From positions 434,001 to 498,000 of the forward strand of contig CAVTIS010000018.1 in NCBI GenBank assembly GCA_963734845.1: a stretch of 64,000 nt of DNA, written 5' to 3'. A program made the translations under genes and the position numbers. The DNA comes from JAKAVN01 sp963734845 (GTDB taxonomy: Bacteria > Desulfobacterota > Binatia > Binatales > Binataceae). Below are positions 16,890-24,272 of this stretch, one piece after another (positions within the stretch are counted from its first letter, which is position 1; each line of letters starts with the position of its first letter). The notes below the pieces were generated by a model. That model saw nothing but the letters and a program-made list of their open reading frames with translations, was not told the origin of the DNA and made no database searches.

Positions 16890-17474
16890 TCACGACGATT
16901 GCCAGGGCGCGACGGCCTTGCGCACCGGATGGTCCGACGGCAGCTCACAGAAACCGTCGGCCTCGACGTGCAGTGCGCGGTTGAAGCGCGCCCTTAAGTT
17001 CTCGAACGCGATCATCGCGGTCAATTCCACGATCTGCGCTGTATTAAAGTGTTGCCTTAATTCTTCGAAAACCGGGTCCGCAACCTCGGCCGGGTTGTGC
17101 GTCATCCCTTCGGCGTAACGCAGGACGGTCTTCTCCAGCGGATTGAAGTTAGTGCTGTTCTCGAAATTCGCCAGGTCGGCGAGTTGCGCGTCGGTGATAC
17201 CCTGTTCTCTGCCAACGGCAGAGTTGATGTCCACTCAAAAAGGGCACCCCGCGATCTGCGCCGTGCGCACGCACGCGAGCGTCTTGAGCCGCGGCTCAAC
17301 CCCTTGCGCTCGCGTAATCGCAACGCCCAGCGCCGAGTACGTCTCGGCGATCTCCGGGCAGTGCGCGAAAGCGGTTAGCGGGATGGTGACCCGGCCGAGC
17401 AGCTGCGCGACTTTGCGATAGAGCCGCTGCACGCCAGGCGCGGCCTCCTCCAGCGTGACTCCCTTGATGCGCAT
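16890..17474 (-). CDS. AhpD/carboxymuconolactone decarboxylase-like protein, candidate selenoprotein (in-frame TGA = Sec)
   Basis: One frame of 195 codons is interrupted by a single TGA at 17235-17237. Upstream, 79 residues start MRIKGVTLEEAAPGVQRLYR and end EPRLKTLACVRTAQIAGCPF; downstream it continues VDINSAVGREQGITD in the same frame for about 114 residues. AhpD-type proteins have CxxC at exactly this place (…GCPFCVDIN…), so the TGA replaces the second active-site Cys and gives CPF-U at residues 77-80. Cys-to-Sec exchange at a redox Cys, good coding on both sides and a SECIS-like hairpin at 17207-17223 all support selenocysteine. AhpD homologues reduce peroxides or peroxiredoxins through this motif. 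A nonsense mutation TGC to TGA is the alternative. No sel genes lie in the window. Confidence 0.7.
17207..17223 (-). promoter_or_regulatory. SECIS-like hairpin downstream of the in-frame TGA
   Basis: On the coding strand CTCTGCC, loop GTT, GGCAGAG form a perfect 7-base-pair stem. The stem begins 12 bases after the TGA and the loop begins 19 bases after it. Bacterial SECIS elements are short hairpins just after UGA with a small apical loop carrying a G in the first two positions, which this one does. It lies within the coding sequence, as bacterial SECIS elements do. Confidence 0.6.
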
Positions 17475-17571
17475 GAAGCCTTGCTCCTTTTCGTCCGCGT
17501 GTTCCTGCCGTTATAGCCAGGACGCCTTTGCGATCACAATCACGTTCATCCGCACAAGCGTGTCACGCGTT

Positions 17572-19098
17572 TCACGGCCTCCGCATCGCTCCGGCGGCGT
17601 AAGTCACCGCAGCATACGACGTCAGCAGGTCCGCTCTGCTTTGAATCAACGTGTAGCGCGCGTTGGCGAGGTCGCGCTGCGCGGTCAACAACTCGATAAT
17701 CGTGCTGAGGCCCTGCCGATAAGTCTCGCTATTGGCGTCGTAGGCTTCCTTCGCCGCCGCGACCAGCGCCTGCCCGTAGGAATATTTTTTGAGCGAGGAC
17801 TGGAACTCGTAGTAGGCCCGCCACATCTGGGCGATCGCACCGATTTCCGCCGACCTGACGCCCGCGCGCGTGGCCTCGTCCTCCGCCTCGGCCGCTCGAA
17901 CGTCGTTGAGCCGCTTGAGCCCCGTGAACAGGTCCCACTGCAGCGTTATCAGCGCCGAATATTGCGGCTGGTTGGCCCATGTGCTTGGCGGCCCGTCAAA
18001 CGTGTAGCGCCATATGAGCTGGCCGTAATTCGCCGTCATATTGACGGTTGGATACCAGGCTGCCTTGGCCAGCGCGACCCGCGCCTCGCTCGCGCGCAAC
18101 CCTGCGACCTTCGCTGCGAGGTCGGGGCGCTGTCTCACCGTGGCCGCGATCAGTTCGTCCACCTGGCCGCCGAGCACGGTCGGCACCGGCAGAGCCTCGA
18201 GGCTCGCGACCTCAATCGGCTGGTTGGCGGGAATCCCGATCGCGGCGGCCAAGCCGGCCTGCGCGTCGTGCACCAGAAGTTCGGCGTTGGCGACGTCGTA
18301 TTGCGACTGCGCGACGCGCTCCTTCGCGAGCAGCAGCGCGGGCTCGGTGGCGAGGCCAAGATCGACCCGTTGGCGCACCGCGTCGAAGTCGGATTGCGCA
18401 AGCTCCAGATTCTGGCGCGCGGCGGTGACCGCGGCTTTTGCCGCGCACAGCGCGTAGTACGCGCGCTGCACCGCGAAAACGACGTCCTGCATCTTGCGGT
18501 CGAAGCTGAAATTGGCGGCGGCCAGCGCCTGACGCGCGGCCTCTGCGCTGGAACTGCGGCGGCCGAAGTCCAGCAGGGTGTATGTCATCTGCACCAGCGG
18601 TTCCGCCTGCCACAGCTTGTATTGCGCTAGCTCACCCTTAGGCAGCGGGAACAGCGTTCGCGTGTAGCCATTGGCCGAGTCGGCGCTCACCAGCGGATAG
18701 TAGGGCGCGCGCGCGGCGCCGAAGTTCGCGGCCGCCTGCCGCGCGGATTCCCATGCGAACCGCGTGTCGGGATTTTCGCGCAGCGCCAGATCGAGCAGGG
18801 CGGGTAAATCGTAAGGCTCGCCCGTACGATGCGCGGGTTGCGCTCCGGAATGCTGCGCCGGCGGCGACGTCGCGGTCCCGGGTGATGGATACGGTTCGCT
18901 CGGCATCCGGTAATCGCTGGCGGACGCCGGCGACGGAGTCCAGATGCGCTCGCCGCTCGGCGGAGCCCATCGATCGGGATTCACCTCGGGCTGTTCGGCC
19001 AGCCGCGCACATCCGGCAAACCCGGCGAGGACGGCGATACCAACGCCAAGGCATATCGCACTTCCAAAATGGCTCGTCAAAGGGCTCGAAATAGGCAT
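17572..19098 (-). CDS. TolC-family outer-membrane efflux lipoprotein (MdtP/OprM-like)
   Basis: 508 residues. The N-terminus has a hydrophobic stretch ending in LAGFAGC, a lipobox, so the mature protein should be acylated and placed in the outer membrane. A Pro/Ser-rich linker to about residue 85 is followed by the two-fold repeated helical and strand pattern of TolC proteins, with long coiled helices rich in Ala and Glu. It should form the trimeric exit duct of a tripartite pump. The matching YtcA, HlyD adaptor and FUSC pump genes lie just beyond the divergent M24 gene, so this is probably their outer-membrane partner. Confidence 0.85.
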   Translation of the reverse strand: MPISSPLTSHFGSAICLGVGIAVLAGFAGCARLAEQPEVNPDRWAPPSGERIWTPSPASASDYRMPSEPYPSPGTATSPPAQHSGAQPAHRTGEPYDLPALLDLALRENPDTRFAWESARQAAANFGAARAPYYPLVSADSANGYTRTLFPLPKGELAQYKLWQAEPLVQMTYTLLDFGRRSSSAEAARQALAAANFSFDRKMQDVVFAVQRAYYALCAAKAAVTAARQNLELAQSDFDAVRQRVDLGLATEPALLLAKERVAQSQYDVANAELLVHDAQAGLAAAIGIPANQPIEVASLEALPVPTVLGGQVDELIAATVRQRPDLAAKVAGLRASEARVALAKAAWYPTVNMTANYGQLIWRYTFDGPPSTWANQPQYSALITLQWDLFTGLKRLNDVRAAEAEDEATRAGVRSAEIGAIAQMWRAYYEFQSSLKKYSYGQALVAAAKEAYDANSETYRQGLSTIIELLTAQRDLANARYTLIQSRADLLTSYAAVTYAAGAMRRP

Positions 19099-19245
19099 AC
19101 TCCGATTTGACTCCGCTTGCGTTTGCGAACAATCTTACCCGTATCTTTTGCGGGGTACAGCATCCAAGCGGAATTCCCTCGCGGGATGAGCGCGGATGCA
19201 CAAGGGCCGACGCGGGAATTTGCCGGCCGCGTGAGGATTCGGACC

Positions 19246-20586
19246 ATGGCTACTGCCAAAACTGCGGTCAGGACACAGCCCAGAGTCATCAAGTCGAGCG
19301 AGGTCGTCGATCCCAGGCGCGCCGCCGCGCTGGATCCGCATTACAACTGGAAGCGCGCGCTGGCGGCGCCCGGACAGCGCGCGGTCGACTTCGAAGAGCG
19401 GATAAATTTTCGCCGCCTGCACGACTATCGACTGGCGCGCGCGCGTCAGGCGCTCGGCCACTCCGACCTCGGAGCGATGCTCTGCTTCGACACCAACAAC
19501 ATCCGTTACCTGACCAGCACGGTGATTGGCGAATGGGCGCGCGACAAAATGATTCGGTTCGCCCTGCTGGCCGGCGACGCCGAGCCCTACGTCTGGGATT
19601 TCGGCTCAGCCGTGAAGCATCATCAGCTCTATTCTCCGTGGCTGCAGCACGACCATTGCCGGGCCGGAATGCCCGGACTGCGCGGCGCGATTCCGCCCGA
19701 AGCGGGCCTCCTGCGGATGCACGCGGAGGAGATCAAGTCGCTGCTCAAGGAGCATGGCGTCGAGCGGATGCCGCTCGGCCTCGACCTGGTGGAGCCAGCG
19801 ATGCTGTTCGAGTTGCAGCGCGCGGGGCTGGAGATTCGCGATTGCCAGCAAGTGATGCTGGAGGCGCGCGAGCTCAAGAGCATCGACGAGATCATGCTGC
19901 TCAACACCGCCTCCGCGATGGTCGACGGCGTTTACCACATGCTTTGGGAAAAATTGAAACCGGGCGTGCGCGAATCAGACCTGGTCGCCGAAGCCAACCG
20001 GATGCTCTACCAGCTCGGCTCCGACGACGTCGAGGCGATCAACGCGATCAGCGGCGAGCGCTGCAGCCCCCATCCGCACAACTTCACCGACCGCATCATC
20101 CGGCCCGGCGACCAGGCTTTCTTCGACATAATCCAGTCCTACACCGGGTACCGGACCTGTTATTACCGCACCTTCAACGTCGGCCGCGCGACCGCGGCGC
20201 AGCGCGACGCATACACGCAGGCGCGCGAATGGATGGACCGCACGATGGCGCTGGTCAAGCCCGGTGCGAGCAGCGACGACGTCGCCAAGGCGCTGCCCAA
20301 GGCGCAGGAGTTCGGCTTCGAGAGCGAGCTCGCCGCTTTCGGCTTGCAGTTCGCACACGGTCTCGGCCTCGCGCTGCACGAGCGTCCGCTCATCAGCCGG
20401 CTTAACTCGCTCAAGGCGCCCGCGGAGATCAAGGCTGGGATGGTGTTCGCGCTGGAGACCTATTGCCCGGCGAGCGACGGCTTCTCGGCAGCACGGATAG
20501 AAGAGGAACTGGTGGTCACGCCCGAGGGATGCAAGGTGATAACGCTATTCCCGGCGCAGGAATTGCCCATCGCCAATCCCTACTAG
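19246..20586 (+). CDS. M24-family (Xaa-Pro peptidase/DddP-like) protein with incomplete metal site
   Basis: 446 residues from the ATG at 19246 (GTGAGGA upstream); a start at 19117 would add 43 residues of no recognisable content. The layout, an N-terminal domain with LCFDTNNIRYLTST and a C-terminal pita-bread domain, and the length match the DddP-type branch of M24. Of the expected metal ligands, Asp294 (FFDII), His371 (HGLGL), Glu404 (ALETY) and Glu419 (IEEEL) are present. The second Asp, usually in SDxTRTF, is replaced: the segment reads CYYRTF. DddP cleaves DMSP; other members are peptidases. With this site the activity may be changed or lost. It lies within the efflux locus. Confidence 0.7.
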   Translation: MATAKTAVRTQPRVIKSSEVVDPRRAAALDPHYNWKRALAAPGQRAVDFEERINFRRLHDYRLARARQALGHSDLGAMLCFDTNNIRYLTSTVIGEWARDKMIRFALLAGDAEPYVWDFGSAVKHHQLYSPWLQHDHCRAGMPGLRGAIPPEAGLLRMHAEEIKSLLKEHGVERMPLGLDLVEPAMLFELQRAGLEIRDCQQVMLEARELKSIDEIMLLNTASAMVDGVYHMLWEKLKPGVRESDLVAEANRMLYQLGSDDVEAINAISGERCSPHPHNFTDRIIRPGDQAFFDIIQSYTGYRTCYYRTFNVGRATAAQRDAYTQAREWMDRTMALVKPGASSDDVAKALPKAQEFGFESELAAFGLQFAHGLGLALHERPLISRLNSLKAPAEIKAGMVFALETYCPASDGFSAARIEEELVVTPEGCKVITLFPAQELPIANPY

Positions 20587-20606
20587 TGCATCGCATCATT
20601 AGTAAG

Positions 20607-20891
20607 GTGCCTACGAGAGCTTGTTACCGCGCGCATCGGCTCCCGCTCGGCGCGCTGACGCTGGCGGCGTTGGGGTGCGCCGGATGCGACCCGGTGATCG
20701 ATATCGCCGGCGCCGATTTTCCGTCATGGCTGATCTGCATGATTGCAGGCATCGCTCTCGCAGCGGCGCTTCGCTCACTGTTCGCGGCGACACGAATCGA
20801 ACCTCATCTCGGACCGTTGACGGTTGTTTATCCATGCCTCGCGCTGCTGCTCTCCTGCGCGGTCTGGATGATCTTCTTCAACCGAATTTGA
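20607..20891 (+). CDS. ytcA: YtcA-family small lipoprotein of an mdtNOP-like locus
   Basis: About 94 residues if it starts at GTG 20607; a GTG at 20586, overlapping the previous stop, is also possible. LTLAALGCAGC contains a lipobox, and the mature part has two hydrophobic spans (SWLICMIAGIALAAAL and VVYPCLALLLSCAVWMIFF). Size, lipobox and spans match YtcA, which is encoded just before mdtN in Escherichia coli. Here too the HlyD adaptor gene follows, after 10 bases. Its role in the pump is not known. Confidence 0.7.
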   Translation: MPTRACYRAHRLPLGALTLAALGCAGCDPVIDIAGADFPSWLICMIAGIALAAALRSLFAATRIEPHLGPLTVVYPCLALLLSCAVWMIFFNRI

Positions 20892-20901
20892 GCGCGCGTT
20901 G

Positions 20902-21936
20902 ATGGCGGACGACGAAGCATCCTCGGAGAGCCGGCCGATCCTGCATCTGACCGGCCGCATCATCGGCTTAGCAATCGTCGTCGGCGCAGTCGTCGCCGGC
21001 CTCTACGTGCTCCGCCTCTATTACGTCTATCCGCGGACCGACGATGCCTACGTGCGGGCCAATGTCGTCGGCATCGCGCCGCACGTGAGCGGTCCGATCG
21101 TGGAATTGCCGATCCACGACAACCAGCACGTGGCCAAAGGCGCGCTGCTCTTCGTGGTCGATCCGCGGCCATACCAGGCGGCGCTCGAGCGCGCCGAGGC
21201 AAACCTGGCGCTGACCAACCTCCAGATCGATGCGCTCCAGGACGCGATCCGCTCCGCCCAGGCGCGCCAGCAGCAGCTCGCGGCCGATGCCGCTTACGAC
21301 AAGCAGTATCTCGACCGCATCGTTCCGCTGCTCTCCCGGCACTTCGTCACCGCCAACGATGTCTTCAACGCCCGCAGCCGTCTCGCGGCGGCCCAGGCGT
21401 CGGTCGACAGCGCGCGGAGCGAGGTGCGCAAAGCCCACAACGAACTCGGCCAATATGGCGACTTCAACGCGCGGCGCAAGGCGACCGCCGCGGCCCTGTA
21501 TAACGCGAAACTCAACGTGCAGTACTGCTACGTGCGCGCGCCGTTCGACGCCTACGTCACCAACCTCAACATCGCGGTCGGCCAGTACGCCAACGAGGGC
21601 CGGCAGGTCGTAAGCCTCGTCGATAACCGCCAGTGGTACGTGATGGCGAATTTTCGCGAGAACTTTCTCGACCACATCCGGCCCGGAATGCGGGTCGAAG
21701 TTTACCTGCTGAGCTATCCGAACCGGCGCTTCATCGGCCGCGTGCAGGAGGCCGGATGGGCGCTCCACCAGGAGAACGGTGCCACCGTCGCAGGCCTGCC
21801 GCAGGTCGAGCCGACCCTCAATTGGGTGCGGCTCTCGCAGCGCTTTCCAGTCCGTATCGTGATCGAAAATCGTGACCCGCAACGTCCGTTCCGGATGGGC
21901 CAGACGGCGGTCGTCACGGTCCAGGGCTTCCGCTGA
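20902..21936 (+). CDS. HlyD/MFP-family periplasmic adaptor (MdtN-like)
   Basis: 344 residues from the ATG at 20902. One N-terminal span (about residues 17-38) is followed by YPRTDDAYVRANVVGIAPHVSG, the biotinyl-lipoyl-like start of EmrA/MdtN-type adaptors, then an alpha-helical hairpin (about 95-195) with coiled-coil composition, the second lipoyl half (APFDAYVTNLNIAVGQY) and a beta-barrel. It should link an inner-membrane pump to a TolC channel. Preceded by YtcA and followed after 14 bases by the FUSC pump gene, as in mdtNOP. Confidence 0.85.
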   Translation: MADDEASSESRPILHLTGRIIGLAIVVGAVVAGLYVLRLYYVYPRTDDAYVRANVVGIAPHVSGPIVELPIHDNQHVAKGALLFVVDPRPYQAALERAEANLALTNLQIDALQDAIRSAQARQQQLAADAAYDKQYLDRIVPLLSRHFVTANDVFNARSRLAAAQASVDSARSEVRKAHNELGQYGDFNARRKATAAALYNAKLNVQYCYVRAPFDAYVTNLNIAVGQYANEGRQVVSLVDNRQWYVMANFRENFLDHIRPGMRVEVYLLSYPNRRFIGRVQEAGWALHQENGATVAGLPQVEPTLNWVRLSQRFPVRIVIENRDPQRPFRMGQTAVVTVQGFR

Positions 21937-21950
21937 GCGCCGCTGCCCAT

Positions 21951-24245
21951 TTGCTCCGGGGGCTGCAAGCGGTCGAAACACGGCTGGACAGCTTCCTTCC
22001 TTTCCTCGGTGAGGAACTAAGCCCGAGGCCCGGACGCCTGCGCGCTTCCATTCGCATTGCACTCATCACGGCTCTGGGAGCCGGCCTCATGGCTGCGATG
22101 CATATCGATAGCGAACTCGGAGTCTATCTCCTGTGGTCGGTCGTCTCCGCTCCGGCCGCGATGATGCTGCCGGCGACCGGCGCGATGCTCATCGCCGTTA
22201 CGGGCATCGGGTTGGCGGCCTCGGTCCCGCTGGCCGGCGCGCTGGTTGAAGCACCCTGGATGCTGGTGGCGTTCTTCGCGATCGCGGCCGCCGCGTCGAC
22301 TTACCTGCTGAGCGACGCGCAGATGACCAATGGCTGGAGAATGGTGCAGATTTTTGTTCTGAGCTCGTTCTGGACCGTGGTCTTCGATGCCAAGGATTTC
22401 GGGTGGTCCGTCGCCTATGCCTTCTCGTCCGCGCTGGTCGGCTTCTCGTTCATCATGCTGTTCGACAATGTCTTGTGGCCCGACCCCGCCGACCGGCATC
22501 TGCTCCGCCTGCTGGCCTCAAGCGCCGAGAGGGCTCGCAAGCGGCTCGCCGCGGTGGGCCGCGGCTACCTCGAACCGGCGGGCTCCCACGCCCTGCCGCG
22601 TCCGGTGCTGGAAGGTGCGATGAGCGCACATCTCGCCCTGCTCTCGCGCGCCGATCGCGAGAACCTGAGCCCGCTGCGTCACGCGCGGCTGTTGGCGGCG
22701 GTCAGCGTCAGCGAAAGGATGCGGCTGGAGATCGAGCGCCTGCTATCGATCGCGCGCGAACCGCTGTCGCATCGGCTTCGCGAGATGTTCAAGCCGGAAT
22801 TGCAGGCGATACTCGAGGCGATCGACGCGGCGCTGCTGATCGAGGAAAGAGTGTTCGCCGGCGGCCTCGACCAGCCGGAGGACACGATGCCCGACGCGGC
22901 CGGCCCCGTCTACTCGATGCTGGAAGTCTACAATCGGCTCGTCGCCGAGCTTCATCCGCATTTCGCCGTCGACGCGCGCCCGCAGGAGCTGAGCAATCTG
23001 AGCGCGTTCGTCGTGGGCCTGGAGCGCATCGCCCGCCTGTTCATTCACACGCCAATTCCGCTGGCTGCGGCCGCGCGCAAATCCCTCCGTCGCGATTCAA
23101 GTTCAGCCCTCTCCAGAATCGATCCCGCGCGCATGCGTTACTGCCTGAAGCTCGCCGCCGCGGTCGCGCTGGCGTTCGTGATCGGAGTGACCACGCAGCG
23201 CGGCGACCTGACCACGATTTTGTGGACCGTGATGATCACCGGTCTGCCGAGCTATGGCGCCTCGATGCGCAAGATAATCCTGCGCTTCGTCGGCGCCGCG
23301 CTCGGCGGGGTGCTGGGACTCGCGGCGATAATCGCGGTCTCGCCGAATTTCGAAACGATCGTGACCTATATGGCGGTATTATTTGTCGCGCTCTTGCCGT
23401 GCGCCTACCTTGGACTGAGCAGCGGACGCCTCGCTTATCCCGGCAAACAGGCCGGCATCACCTTCGCCCTGCTGTTCGTCGGCTTGTCGCCCAGCGTCAG
23501 GGAGTACGAAGCGCTATGGCGGTTGTGGGGCGTTTTACTCGGTGTGATCGTGGTCGCCCTGGTGTTCATCGTGCTGTGGCCCGAGTATGCGGGCGAATCG
23601 ATGGTGCCGCGGATGCAAAAGATGCTGGAAATGATTCTCGCGCTGGCACCGGGCGGCAGCGGCCGTCCGAACGAGAGCCAGATCGAAGCATTGGAGATAG
23701 AGTCCGCTCACACGCTGAGCGAGTTGCTGGCGGTCGCCGACGATGCGCGGCTCGAAGGGGGGCGCAGCGGCTTCGATCCGGACGCGGTGGTCGAGGCGGT
23801 CGGCACGATGAGGAGAATTGCGCATCGCCTTGGCAGCCTCGCGGCCGGCCGCAACTCGCAGGATATGCCGGCGCTCCCGCCGCAACTGCGAAACGTGCGC
23901 GACGCAATTGATTTTGCGCTGCGAGCCCAATTCGAAGCGTGCCTGGATTTCGTAAAGCGCCGGGCCGGCGGCGGCGGAGCCTTGAGCGCGTGGAACGAGA
24001 ACGCCGCTCGCGCGCCCCTGGACGACCTTCACGACCGGATCGCGGCGGATAGCTTCAGCGCCGTTTCATCATGGCCGCTTGCCTCGCGCCGGATCCTGCT
24101 GGCCGAGATCGAAACCTATCGCCGCCTCGCGGTCCTGACGGGCGAGCTTTCCGAGCAACTACAGCGCATCGCACTGACCAGGAGGCCAGTCCATCAGCGG
24201 CAACACCAGCCGCGCCCGGCCTCGCCTGCCATCGCCCAGACCTAG
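21951..24245 (+). CDS. FUSC-family inner-membrane transporter (MdtO-like)
   Basis: 764 residues, read from a TTG at 21951; no ATG or GTG lies upstream in frame, and the N-terminus aligns by eye with MdtO (…EELSxRPGR…). The FUSC plan is clear: six spans (about 30-190), a cytoplasmic helical region (about 195-390), six more spans (about 395-540) and a helical C-terminal domain. Relatives export aromatic acids or dyes, and puromycin or sulfa drugs in the MdtNOP case. Substrate here unknown. It completes a YtcA-HlyD-FUSC operon whose TolC partner is divergent. Confidence 0.8.
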   Translation: MLRGLQAVETRLDSFLPFLGEELSPRPGRLRASIRIALITALGAGLMAAMHIDSELGVYLLWSVVSAPAAMMLPATGAMLIAVTGIGLAASVPLAGALVEAPWMLVAFFAIAAAASTYLLSDAQMTNGWRMVQIFVLSSFWTVVFDAKDFGWSVAYAFSSALVGFSFIMLFDNVLWPDPADRHLLRLLASSAERARKRLAAVGRGYLEPAGSHALPRPVLEGAMSAHLALLSRADRENLSPLRHARLLAAVSVSERMRLEIERLLSIAREPLSHRLREMFKPELQAILEAIDAALLIEERVFAGGLDQPEDTMPDAAGPVYSMLEVYNRLVAELHPHFAVDARPQELSNLSAFVVGLERIARLFIHTPIPLAAAARKSLRRDSSSALSRIDPARMRYCLKLAAAVALAFVIGVTTQRGDLTTILWTVMITGLPSYGASMRKIILRFVGAALGGVLGLAAIIAVSPNFETIVTYMAVLFVALLPCAYLGLSSGRLAYPGKQAGITFALLFVGLSPSVREYEALWRLWGVLLGVIVVALVFIVLWPEYAGESMVPRMQKMLEMILALAPGGSGRPNESQIEALEIESAHTLSELLAVADDARLEGGRSGFDPDAVVEAVGTMRRIAHRLGSLAAGRNSQDMPALPPQLRNVRDAIDFALRAQFEACLDFVKRRAGGGGALSAWNENAARAPLDDLHDRIAADSFSAVSSWPLASRRILLAEIETYRRLAVLTGELSEQLQRIALTRRPVHQRQHQPRPASPAIAQT

Positions 24246-24272
24246 ACGCCGCTCCGGTTCGCGCGCTTCGTT

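Noticed and set aside
22403..23911. Plus-strand frame of 502 codons inside the FUSC gene
   Set aside because: It is an Arg-rich out-of-frame shadow of a membrane protein gene with clear spans in the other frame.
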